Positions 7,624-14,340 of a stretch of DNA of 17,268 nucleotides are shown in pieces. The number at the start of each line of letters is the position of its first letter. Within the stretch, counting starts at the first letter, position 1. The notes under the pieces were generated by a model. The model was given only the letters and a program-made list of their open reading frames with translations, was not told where the DNA came from and made no database searches. A program made the translations under genes and the position numbers. The stretch comes from an uncultured Ellagibacter sp. (GTDB lineage: Bacteria > Actinomycetota > Coriobacteriia > Coriobacteriales > Eggerthellaceae). The stretch is taken from NCBI RefSeq assembly GCF_934643285.1, contig NZ_CAKUBT010000027.1, forward strand, positions 1-17,268, given 5' to 3'.

Positions 7624-8895
7624 CTACCGATGCAGAAGGAAGTCGACGATGTTCACGATCTCTATCCCATCGATATCCGAAGGGTAACTGCCCTCGCCCA
7701 CCACGACGATTTTGCGGTACTCGTCTCCGATGCGTCGCAGCGGGGCAAGTTCGCGACGCTGCGTTTCCTCGTCCTGCATATTTTCAGTTACCTGAATATA
7801 CATCTTGCATCGAGGCTTCATGGCAACAAAGTCAACCTCGCCTCCACGCAAATGGCCAATCAGAACATCGTAGCCGTCAAACAGCAGCTGGTTGAACACC
7901 AGGTTTTCCAACACGCACCCGGTGTCGGTGCCTCGATAGCTGTCCAGGTAGTTGAGCATGCCGACATCCGCAATATAGTATTTGCCGCCCGTCTTCAACA
8001 GTTCCCGTCCCTTCACGTCGTATCGAAGCACGTGACGGAACAGGTACGCCTCTGCAAGCGTCGAGATGTAGAAATCCGTTGTCGCTCGGGTCGCCGATTG
8101 CCCGTCGGCCTTCAAAGAACCTGCGATTTTGTTAATCGATGTTTCGTTGCCGATATTGTCCGCCATAAACGCGCAGATACGCTCGAGGGCCGCTTGGTTG
8201 CTAACCGCCCGCAGCCCCTTGCGCTGAGCGCGCATCATGATATCGCGAACGATTATGGTCTGGTATATGCTGCGCATATAGTCGCGGTGCACCGATTCAC
8301 CCGGCTCCTGAAAAGCCAGATACGGAAAGCCCCCGAACGTGCGATACTGATCGAACAAGTTGGCAAGCGTAGCGAAAGAGCCGTCCTCGAACGAGGCGAT
8401 ATCCGATCCCGTCTTTCCTGCAGGCCGCCACGTCGCCCCACGAAAATCGAGGTATTCGGCAAACGTCAGCGGCTGCATCGGTATCTCGACATAACGTCCC
8501 GAAATGAGCGTTGCAAGCTCGCTCGACAGCAGAAACGCGTTCGAGCCAGTCACGTAAATATCGCAATCGGCATCAACGCGCAAAGCATTGATAGCTTTTT
8601 CCCAGTTCTCGACATTTTGCAGCTCGTCAAAAAAGAGATATGCGTGCGGTTGTTCGGCAATGCGGCTTGTGACCAGGTTGTACAAATCGCGATAGTCGAC
8701 GATCCCCGCAAACTCCATCGATTCCATCTTGAACGTAAGAAGCCTGTTTTCGGGAACGCCTTGCTGCGCAAGGTGACGACGCATCATGTCAAGCAATGTC
8801 GACTTCCCGCAGCGCCGAATACCCGTGATTACCTTAACCAAGTCGGTATCTTGGAATGAGATGAGCTTATCGAGGTACTTTTGCCGCACGATCAT
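7624..8895 (-). CDS. AAA ATPase with C-terminal DUF4143 domain
   Basis: This is a typical AAA_14/DUF4143 protein of 423 residues. Walker A is GIRRCGKST (25-33), Walker B is YLFFDELQN (about 86-94), and a sensor-like VTGSN follows at about 115-119. A winged-helix-like segment spans about 235-300. The DUF4143 C-terminus has a nuclease-like arrangement (Glu330, the GGEVDF motif with Glu353 and Asp355, and IQVTEN near 367-372), but the usual Lys of a PD-(D/E)xK site is not obvious. The cellular role of these proteins is not established; they are abundant, patchily distributed and often transferred between anaerobes. The start ATG at 8895 has GGAGG with a 5-nt spacer. An ATG at 8913 lies upstream of that site and is less likely. 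The gene is preceded by two matching long palindromes. Confidence 0.9.
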   Translation of the reverse strand: MIVRQKYLDKLISFQDTDLVKVITGIRRCGKSTLLDMMRRHLAQQGVPENRLLTFKMESMEFAGIVDYRDLYNLVTSRIAEQPHAYLFFDELQNVENWEKAINALRVDADCDIYVTGSNAFLLSSELATLISGRYVEIPMQPLTFAEYLDFRGATWRPAGKTGSDIASFEDGSFATLANLFDQYRTFGGFPYLAFQEPGESVHRDYMRSIYQTIIVRDIMMRAQRKGLRAVSNQAALERICAFMADNIGNETSINKIAGSLKADGQSATRATTDFYISTLAEAYLFRHVLRYDVKGRELLKTGGKYYIADVGMLNYLDSYRGTDTGCVLENLVFNQLLFDGYDVLIGHLRGGEVDFVAMKPRCKMYIQVTENMQDEETQRRELAPLRRIGDEYRKIVVVGEGSYPSDIDGIEIVNIVDFLLHR

Positions 8896-8931
8896 AAGGC
8901 CCTCCAATTTCATTCAGAACTGCCCGTTACA

Positions 8932-8968
8932 ATAGTCAAAACTTGCGAGATTTGCAAGTTTTGACTAT
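8932..8968. repeat. 37-bp palindrome A, upstream of the ATPase gene
   Basis: Perfect 15-bp arms ATAGTCAAAACTTGC (8932-8946) and GCAAGTTTTGACTAT (8954-8968) flank the 7-nt spacer GAGATTT. It lies 36 bp upstream of the ATPase start codon. It may be an operator or, in RNA, a hairpin in the leader. Confidence 0.85.
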
Positions 8969-8971
8969 GGC

Positions 8972-9008
8972 ATCGACAAAACTTGCAATAAATGCAAGTT
9001 TTGTCGAT
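8972..9008. repeat. 37-bp palindrome B, upstream of the ATPase gene
   Basis: Perfect 15-bp arms ATCGACAAAACTTGC (8972-8986) and GCAAGTTTTGTCGAT (8994-9008) flank the 7-nt spacer AATAAAT. It shares the core AAAACTTGC-N7-GCAAGTTTT with palindrome A, exactly 40 bp away, while the outer arms and spacer differ. This points to selection on the core. Confidence 0.85.
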
Positions 9009-9214
9009 TGAGTTAGCGCAGCGAGCTCGATTTCCATAGTTTTGCAGCTCGTCTACCTGTTTCGCGGGCACCAAGCCGAGGGCAAGTGGCCAAAAACTGC
9101 AAGGGCGGTCCGCTATCTGACCAGGACTGATTCACTTGTTTTCTTTATCGTTCGCTCATGCGGGAGCTCTGTGGGTTTGCAAGCAAAATCTAACATGTCC
9201 TCTAGCTAAGCATC

Positions 9215-9247
9215 TTGCAAATGTAAAGAAAGTGCTGTACATTGCAA
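9215..9247 (+). promoter_or_regulatory. Promoter and operator of the dinJ-yafQ pair
   Basis: TTGCAA (9215-9220) and TACATT (9238-9243) are spaced by 17 bp. TTGCAAATGTA (9215-9225) and TACATTGCAA (9238-9247) form an inverted repeat with one extra base, overlapping both promoter elements. This suits repression by the RHH antitoxin. Confidence 0.5.
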
Positions 9248-9274
9248 TTACACTAAAGCAATGAGGTGATTAAC

Positions 9275-9553
9275 ATGCCAAAAACGGCAACTATCAACAT
9301 GCGCGTGAACCCCGAGGTCAAAAGCGATGCGGAATCAATTTTTGCCAGCTTAGGCATGAGCCTCACTGAAGCAATCAACGTGTTTCTGCATAAGTCCATC
9401 ATGGAAGGCGGCTTGCCGTTTGACGTGCGACAACCGCGATACAACGCAACTACCGAGGCTGCAATGCGCGAAGCACGCGACATCATGGCCGGTAAGGTAA
9501 AGGCAGAATCCTACGATAGCGCAAGTGAGCTTTTTTCCTCTCTCGACAAGTAA
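9275..9553 (+). CDS. dinJ: RelB/DinJ-family antitoxin
   Basis: This 92-residue protein is a DinJ/RelB-type antitoxin. Residues of about 4-50 form the ribbon-helix-helix region, with the strand ATINMRVNPEVKSDAE, then helix SIFASLGMSLTEAINVFLHKS. These are followed by the family's LPFDVRQPRYNATTEAAMREA segment, and a C-terminal tail wraps the toxin. The antitoxin neutralises YafQ and, with it, represses its own promoter. ATG 9275 has GAGGTG with a 6-nt spacer; a GTG at 9266 lies inside that site and is not chosen. The toxin gene follows after 5 nt. The symbol is given at family level only. Confidence 0.92.
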   Translation: MPKTATINMRVNPEVKSDAESIFASLGMSLTEAINVFLHKSIMEGGLPFDVRQPRYNATTEAAMREARDIMAGKVKAESYDSASELFSSLDK

Positions 9554-9558
9554 CGCCT

Positions 9559-9840
9559 ATGCCATTAAAACTTGTCCCGACATCCCAATTCAAGAAAGAT
9601 CTCAAGCGAATCAGGAAACGCGGCTATAACCTTGACGCACTTGAGATCGTTCTCGATAAGCTATGCGCATGTCAACCGCTTGAAAATCGAAATCACGACC
9701 ATGCCCTATCGGGTAATTACGTTGGATTTCGCGAATGCCATATCAAGCCCGATTGGTTACTTGTATATGCAATCGATGGTGATCAGTTGATTCTAACCGC
9801 CTCAAGAACCGGCACTCATTCCGATTTATTCCAAGAGTGA
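9559..9840 (+). CDS. yafQ: YafQ-family mRNA interferase toxin
   Basis: The 93-residue protein fits YafQ, a RelE-fold endoribonuclease that cuts mRNA on the ribosome. The catalytic set known from E. coli YafQ is visible by alignment: His48, His61, Asp65-Trp66, Arg83 and His87 in the RTGTH motif, and a near-terminal Phe91. Length is normal, so the toxin looks intact and active. It starts 5 nt after the antitoxin stop and is cotranscribed with it. A long perfect palindrome begins 28 bp beyond its stop. The symbol is given at family level. Confidence 0.92.
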   Translation: MPLKLVPTSQFKKDLKRIRKRGYNLDALEIVLDKLCACQPLENRNHDHALSGNYVGFRECHIKPDWLLVYAIDGDQLILTASRTGTHSDLFQE

Positions 9841-9868
9841 TTACGGCAAGCAGCCGCTAACCCTCGCT

Positions 9869-9916
9869 GCTAAAACCGATTTTACTAAAAACGTTTTTAG
9901 TAAAATCGGTTTTAGC
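9869..9916. repeat. Perfect 48-bp palindrome without a loop
   Basis: The 24-bp arm 9869-9892 (starting GCTAAAACCG and ending ACTAAAAAC) is followed directly by its exact reverse complement at 9893-9916, so the centre is AACGTT. It lies between the convergent yafQ and tgt genes and could act as a two-way terminator. However, it is A/T-rich and lacks a T run after the stem on either strand. Confidence 0.85.
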
Positions 9917-9989
9917 TTTGCGGGAACCGAAGCATCTTCCCTCATTCCCCGGCGAGTATGAGCTGCAAATTGCTGCAATCCGCAGCTTC

Positions 9990-11135
9990 TTAGTAATCCT
10001 TCGCCGCGGGGCTTGCCATCCACTGCGCTTCGAACTCGGCATACGCATCGGCAAGCACAGCCTCGCGCGCGCGGCGCATGAGGTCGAGCAAATAGTGCAG
10101 GTTGTGAATGGAAAGCAAGATGCCGCCGAGCATCTCGTCCTGCTTCACAAGATGGCGAATGTAGGCCCGCGTGTGATTTTGGCAGGTCGGGCATGTGCAC
10201 TCGGGGTCGAGCGGCGTGAAATCGCGCGTGTACTTGGCGTTGCGCATGTTCATGCGGCCCTGACTCGAAAACGCCGTGCCCATGCGGGCCGTACGCGTGG
10301 GAAGCACGCAGTCGAACATGTCGACGCCCTCGCCCACCGCGCGCACGAGCGTGGTCGGGTTGCCCACGCCCATGAGATAGCGCGGGCGATCGTCGGGCAG
10401 CGCACGCGCTACCTGGCCCAACGTCTCGAACATCGTCTCGTGGTCCTCGCCCACCGAATAGCCGCCGATGCCGAAGCCGCCGAATCGGCGCCCGCCGGCA
10501 GCCAGGCTCTCGTCCTCGATTTCGCGCAGACGGCGAATGCTCTCCAGGCGCAAATCGAGGTTCATGCCGCCCTGCACGATACCGAAGAGCGTCTGATCAG
10601 GTCGTTTGTGCGCCGCCAGGCAACGGCGCGCCCACATAGCCGACAGGTCGACCGCGCGCTCGACGAACTCGCGCGTCGCGGGGTACGGCGGGCACTGGTC
10701 GAGCTGCATGGCAATGTCGGCGCCAAGCGCTTCCTGGATGCGCATGTTCTCCTCGGGCGTCCAGCGCACATAGCTGCCGTCGTAAATCGAGCGGAAGGTG
10801 ACGCCGTCGTCGTCGAGCTTGCGCGTATCGGCGAGCGAGAAGATCTGGAATCCGCCCGAGTCGGTAAGCATCGGCCCGTCGTAGTTCATGAACTTGTGCA
10901 CCCCGCCGGCTTCCGCAACCACGTCCTCACCGGGGCGCTGCGAGAGATGGTAGGTGTTTGCAAGCACCACCTGGGATTTCAGCTCGCGAAGCTGCGGCGG
11001 GGTGATACCTTTCACCGTGGCCGACGTGCCGACGGGCATAAACATGGGCGTGTGGAAATCGCCGTGCGCCGTCGTGAAGGTGAGCGCGCGGGCGTTGCCG
11101 CTCTGAGCGTCGCACGTGCAGTCGAAAAGCGCCAT
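9990..11135 (-). CDS. tgt: tRNA-guanine transglycosylase
   Basis: Tgt replaces guanine 34 in GUN-anticodon tRNAs by the queuosine precursor preQ1. The 381-residue length is normal for the bacterial enzyme. Visible are the substrate-pocket motif DSGGFQ (Asp92), the GIVQGG loop near 185-190, the nucleophile in DMFDCVLPTR (Asp275), and the zinc ligands Cys313, Cys315, Cys318 and His344. ATG 11135 lies one nucleotide after the HAD stop codon and gives the usual MALFDC-type beginning; an upstream in-frame start at 11171 would overlap the HAD gene. The gene is second in an operon after the HAD phosphatase. It ends about 70 bp before the 48-bp palindrome. The queuosine genes queH and queA lie nearby on the opposite strand. 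Confidence 0.97.
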   Translation of the reverse strand: MALFDCTCDAQSGNARALTFTTAHGDFHTPMFMPVGTSATVKGITPPQLRELKSQVVLANTYHLSQRPGEDVVAEAGGVHKFMNYDGPMLTDSGGFQIFSLADTRKLDDDGVTFRSIYDGSYVRWTPEENMRIQEALGADIAMQLDQCPPYPATREFVERAVDLSAMWARRCLAAHKRPDQTLFGIVQGGMNLDLRLESIRRLREIEDESLAAGGRRFGGFGIGGYSVGEDHETMFETLGQVARALPDDRPRYLMGVGNPTTLVRAVGEGVDMFDCVLPTRTARMGTAFSSQGRMNMRNAKYTRDFTPLDPECTCPTCQNHTRAYIRHLVKQDEMLGGILLSIHNLHYLLDLMRRAREAVLADAYAEFEAQWMASPAAKDY

Positions 11136-11136
11136 G

Positions 11137-11898
11137 CTAGTTCGCGCCTCCCTCGATCGTCGCAGGGTCATCGCAGGTCGGAAGGCCGTCCACCCACGCC
11201 GCGAACTCAGCCATCGCTCCGTGCTTCACGCCTTCGAGCCCACGGCCCTTAGGGTCCATAAGGTGGTCGGTCACCAGGTACACGTCGCAGCCAAGATCGG
11301 CCGACGCCAAGTCATCGAGCGTGTTGTTACCCACCATGAGCACTTCGTCGGCGGAAAGCCCGCAATTCGCGAGAACCTCCGCATAGTATTCCACCTGCGG
11401 TTTCACCGTCGAGGAGTTCTCGTACGTGGAAATGTAGCGAAACGGCGCGTCGCCTACGCCACCCCACGCAAGGCGCCACTCGACCGCGCGACGGGGAAAC
11501 ATCGGCTGGGTCGCCAGCACAAGCGGATACCCCTTCGCGACGAGCACCTCGAGGGCCCGGCGCGCTGCCGGGTTCGGCTGAACATCTGCGCCGATAGCGC
11601 CGAATCTCGTCTCGTAGTAGCCTGCGAACATCGCATCCCAGTCGGCCGCGTCGCGATCGAGCACGGCGAAGAACGCGTCCCAGAACACATCGTAGTTCGT
11701 CTTCCCGCCGGGTTCGCGCTTGGCCATAGCAGAAGCGCCTGCACCGAACGCACACGCGAACTTCTCGCCGTCGACCCCCTGCTCAGCCGCAAAACGGGCG
11801 ATGTCCTTGAAGTACCCACCCAAGAATTCATCGAGCTCCATCGGGCACAACGTGCCGTCGAGGTCGAACAATATCGCGCGATATGACGTGTTCGCCAT
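11137..11898 (-). CDS. HAD-superfamily hydrolase
   Basis: The 253-residue protein has the HAD phosphatase motifs in order: DLDGT (Asp12 and Asp14, nucleophile and acid/base), Thr130 in LVLAT, Lys166 in VKPQ, and VGNNTLDDLASA near 189-200 as motif IV. In motif IV the first acidic residue is replaced by Asn, while Asp195 and Asp196 remain. A helical cap lies between motifs I and II. The substrate is unknown; the position directly before tgt (1-nt gap) suggests co-expression but not necessarily a role in queuosine synthesis. ATG 11898 has AAGGG upstream. An ATG at 11946 would extend the protein across a terminator-like hairpin and is rejected. Confidence 0.9.
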   Translation of the reverse strand: MANTSYRAILFDLDGTLCPMELDEFLGGYFKDIARFAAEQGVDGEKFACAFGAGASAMAKREPGGKTNYDVFWDAFFAVLDRDAADWDAMFAGYYETRFGAIGADVQPNPAARRALEVLVAKGYPLVLATQPMFPRRAVEWRLAWGGVGDAPFRYISTYENSSTVKPQVEYYAEVLANCGLSADEVLMVGNNTLDDLASADLGCDVYLVTDHLMDPKGRGLEGVKHGAMAEFAAWVDGLPTCDDPATIEGGAN

Positions 11899-11914
11899 GA
11901 AAGACCCTTCCCAG

Positions 11915-11940
11915 AAAAAGGCCGCCCCAACGGGCGGACC
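11915..11940 (-). terminator. Terminator-like hairpin in the leader of the HAD-tgt operon
   Basis: On the minus strand, CCGCCC and GGGCGG form a stem around a 4-nt loop. An outer GG/CC pair with one bulged base extends it, and TTTTT follows at once. It ends 16 nt before the HAD start codon, and no minus-strand gene lies upstream, so it fits an attenuator better than an ordinary gene end. Confidence 0.5.
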
Positions 11941-11960
11941 GCACATTCGATACGAACAAC

Positions 11961-11966
11961 AGTATA
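11961..11966 (-). promoter_or_regulatory. Candidate -10 element of the HAD-tgt operon
   Basis: TATACT on the minus strand lies about 60 nt upstream of the HAD start and would place the hairpin at 11915-11940 inside the leader. No good -35 is visible at normal spacing. Confidence 0.3.
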
Positions 11967-12111
11967 AAAGAGTGGAACGCCTCGGCCGCCGAGCGCGACG
12001 TCAAACATGCAAAGTGCGGAAAACGAGGTGCGAAAGCATGCGCGCCACACCTTTGCAAACATCGAGGTTTAGCGGTTTCGCCAGCGGCGGCACGGGCTGA
12101 GTTCGGCCCTG

Positions 12112-12120
12112 TGCTAGTAT
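12112..12120 (+). promoter_or_regulatory. Candidate extended -10 element of queH
   Basis: TGTGCTAGTAT contains TAGTAT (12115-12120) with TG one base before it. It would give a leader of about 30 nt before queH. No clear -35 is seen. Confidence 0.35.
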
Positions 12121-12157
12121 CGTTGGGTTGAATTCACGAGGGCGAGAGGAGCCGCAG

Positions 12158-12982
12158 ATGAAATTGCTTTTGCACGCATGCTGCGGGCCATGCTCGCTCG
12201 AGCCCGTGCGCCTTCTCCAAGCGGCGGGGCACGATATCGCCATTTACTACACGAACTCAAACATCGCGCCGCGCGAAGAGTACGCGCACCGCCTCGCCAC
12301 GCTCGAGGACTGGGCGAGAAGCGAGGGCATTCCCGTCATCGAGGGCCCTTACGACCCTGCCAGCTGGGAGGAGGCTGCGGGGCGTATCGGAGACGCAGCG
12401 CTCGCCGACGTCCGAGCCGCACGCGAGGACGCGCAATCGACCACAGGCGAGGACACGCCCCTTCGTGCCGACGTCCTCTCCGTCGACCCCGCGCGCCGAG
12501 AGGCACGCTGCCGTACGTGCTACCGGCTGCGACTCGAGGAAACGGCGCGGGTGGCCGCTGAACAGAGCTTTGACGGCATCGGCACCACGCTTTCCGTAAG
12601 CCCCTATCAATACACCCAGATCATCGAGGAAGAAGTGCAGCGAGCGGCCGAGCGCGCCGGAGTTGCAGGCGTCTTCGAGGACTTCCGCCCCTACTACGAC
12701 GAGGCCACGCGCCGAAGCCGCGCGCTTGGAATGTATCGCCAAAACTACTGCGGTTGCCGCATAAGCGACGAAGAGGCTGCAGCCGAACGAGCCGAGCGAA
12801 AGGCTCAGCGAGCAGCCGCGAAACAGGCGGAACGGGCCGAGCACGCCGAGGAAATCGCCGCCGCCGAGGCGGAGCTCAAACAGCATCGCGCCGCACGCGC
12901 AGCCTACGACAAGAAGCAAGCCCGCAAGCGAGCGATTCTCAAATCGCTTCGCGAGCAGGCAAAACAGGAAGTTTCAGAGTGA
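12158..12982 (+). CDS. queH: Epoxyqueuosine reductase QueH
   Basis: QueH reduces the epoxide of epoxyqueuosine in tRNA, the last step of queuosine synthesis, and replaces the unrelated cobalamin enzyme QueG. The 274-residue protein shows the cysteine pattern of the family: HACCGPC at 6-12, CRTC at 118-121, and YCGC at 197-200, which hold the iron-sulphur and iron centre. GTTLSVSPYQ near 142-151 is also typical. Two features are unusual: an acidic insertion of about 25 residues before CRTC (about 88-113), and a charged Ala/Glu/Lys-rich helix of about 70 residues after the YCGC motif. ATG 12158 has AGGAG with a 6-nt spacer; an upstream in-frame start at 12128 adds nothing family-like. The stop codon overlaps the GTG of the next gene, so translation is probably coupled. 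Confidence 0.95.
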   Translation: MKLLLHACCGPCSLEPVRLLQAAGHDIAIYYTNSNIAPREEYAHRLATLEDWARSEGIPVIEGPYDPASWEEAAGRIGDAALADVRAAREDAQSTTGEDTPLRADVLSVDPARREARCRTCYRLRLEETARVAAEQSFDGIGTTLSVSPYQYTQIIEEEVQRAAERAGVAGVFEDFRPYYDEATRRSRALGMYRQNYCGCRISDEEAAAERAERKAQRAAAKQAERAEHAEEIAAAEAELKQHRAARAAYDKKQARKRAILKSLREQAKQEVSE

Positions 12983-14340
12983 GACCCTTCGCCGACCCCA
13001 TACACCGTTACATGGATCACGTGCGGCGCACGTGCGAGACCGACCCCGAGCGCGCCTGGCGAGACGCCCTCATCGGCTTTCGCGGCAACACCTGGGGATC
13101 GCGCCATCTTCCCAACTTCCATGCGGCGCGCGGCTACCACAAGCTGGAAGCCTACACGCTCGGCCTCGTGTCTGACCAGCTCGGACACGAAAACAACTAC
13201 GTATGGGGCAACGTGTTCGCGCCGGTGGAAATCATGGAGTGCTTCGGCCTGGGAACCGTGAGCGTCGAATGTCTGGCGAGCTTCTTCTCGGGATACCACG
13301 CCGCGCCGTTCTTCATCGACCGCGCGCAGGAGGCCGGCATCGCGCCCACGCTGTGCACGTACCACAAAACGGTCATGGGGATGATGGAGACGGGCGTGCT
13401 GCATGCGCCGCGGCTCGCCGTGACCACCTCTTGCGCCTGCGACGGCAACTTAAGCACCTTCCGCCAGCTGGGGCAACGAATGGACGTCCCCATGGTGCTG
13501 CTCGACGTACCCTACGACAGCGACGACGCATCGGTGGACTACCTCGCCGACCAGTTACACGAGCTCACGCGCACCCTCGAAGAGTTGACGGGCGTGCCCT
13601 TTGACGAGAGCCGCCTTTCCCATCTTCTGGAAGTCGAGCGCGAGACTAACGCCCTCGCCTGGGAATTCATGTGCCTGCAAGCGGAGCATTTCTACCCTGC
13701 CGAGTTCATTCACCACCTGTTCTTCGTGCTCGCCATGCAGCTTTCGGCGGGAAGCGAGGAGTTGCGCGATCTTTTGCGCTTCATGGTGGACGACATCAAG
13801 CGCGCGCCGAGGCTGCAGGGCGACAAAATCCTTTGGGTGCACCTCATGCCGTACTACCAGCAAAGCCTGAAAGCCGCCTTCGACTACAGCCCGGCCCATC
13901 AGATCGTCGCCGTTGACATGGCCTTTTGCACGATGAGCGAGCTCACCGACGCCGATCCTTTCCGCGCGCTTGCCAAAAAGCTCATCGGCAACGCAATGAA
14001 CGGCCCCTACGAACGCAAGCTCGCACTCGTCGACCGTCTGCTCGACGCGACACACGCCGACGGCGTCATCCACTTCTGCCACTGGGGATGCAAGCAGTCC
14101 GCGGGCGGAAGCGCCCTTTTGCGCGAGCACCTGCACGAAGCCGGCGTGCCGCTTCTGCAGCTCGACGGCGACGGCATCGACGAGCGAAACAGCCACGACG
14201 GGCAGATAAAGACGCGCCTCGAGGCATTCTTCGAGGTGCTCGAGGCGAAGCGAGCGGAAAGCGACGCGCAGGGCGGGGCTTCCAGTGGGGAAAGCGACGC
14301 GCAGGGCGGGGGCGTCGAGGCGAAGGGCGGTGCACGATGA
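12979..14340 (+). CDS. 2-hydroxyacyl-CoA dehydratase D-component-like protein (HgdB family)
   Basis: The 453-residue protein belongs to the family of 2-hydroxyglutaryl-CoA dehydratase subunits and benzoyl-CoA reductase subunits, iron-sulphur proteins that receive an electron from an ATP-driven activase. Candidate cluster ligands are Cys126, the SCACDG motif (Cys152, Cys154) and the CHWGCKQ motif (Cys367, Cys371). The segment LLQLDGDGIDERNSHDGQIKTRLEAFFE includes the GQ-x-TR-x-EAF signature of the family. The start is GTG 12979, which overlaps the queH stop as GTGA and has AGGAA upstream. The last 25 residues are low-complexity, with ESDAQGG repeated from a 33-nt tandem DNA repeat. The gene overlaps the next gene as ATGA. 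The true substrate is not known. Confidence 0.88.
   Translation: MRPFADPIHRYMDHVRRTCETDPERAWRDALIGFRGNTWGSRHLPNFHAARGYHKLEAYTLGLVSDQLGHENNYVWGNVFAPVEIMECFGLGTVSVECLASFFSGYHAAPFFIDRAQEAGIAPTLCTYHKTVMGMMETGVLHAPRLAVTTSCACDGNLSTFRQLGQRMDVPMVLLDVPYDSDDASVDYLADQLHELTRTLEELTGVPFDESRLSHLLEVERETNALAWEFMCLQAEHFYPAEFIHHLFFVLAMQLSAGSEELRDLLRFMVDDIKRAPRLQGDKILWVHLMPYYQQSLKAAFDYSPAHQIVAVDMAFCTMSELTDADPFRALAKKLIGNAMNGPYERKLALVDRLLDATHADGVIHFCHWGCKQSAGGSALLREHLHEAGVPLLQLDGDGIDERNSHDGQIKTRLEAFFEVLEAKRAESDAQGGASSGESDAQGGGVEAKGGAR
14256..14311 (+). repeat. 33-nt-spaced direct repeat at the end of the dehydratase gene
   Basis: Two identical 23-nt copies (14256-14278 and 14289-14311, each beginning GGAAAGCGACGCG) are 33 nt apart, in frame, and encode the repeated ESDAQGG. 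Confidence 0.8.

Larger units (their letters stand above)
8896..9274. other. Intergenic region between the ATPase and the DinJ/YafQ genes
   Basis: This 379-bp spacer holds the twin palindromes (8932-9008) on the ATPase side and the toxin-antitoxin promoter (9215-9243) on the other. The middle part (about 9010-9210) shows no gene I can support. Short frames there are interrupted by stops. Confidence 0.6.

Noticed and set aside
8932..9008. CRISPR-like repeats
   Set aside because: There are only two units, each itself a full palindrome, with a 3-bp gap between them and no spacers or cas genes.
9010..9210. Small ORFs in the spacer upstream of dinJ
   Set aside because: The frames are short, interrupted by stops and without ribosome sites or recognisable sequence.
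9918..11252. Long plus-strand open frame opposite tgt
   Set aside because: It is an antisense shadow of tgt with biased composition and no domain.
11899..12157. preQ1 riboswitch in the spacer between the tgt and queH operons
   Set aside because: I looked for the C-rich loop and A-rich tail of the known preQ1 classes and did not recognise them on either strand.
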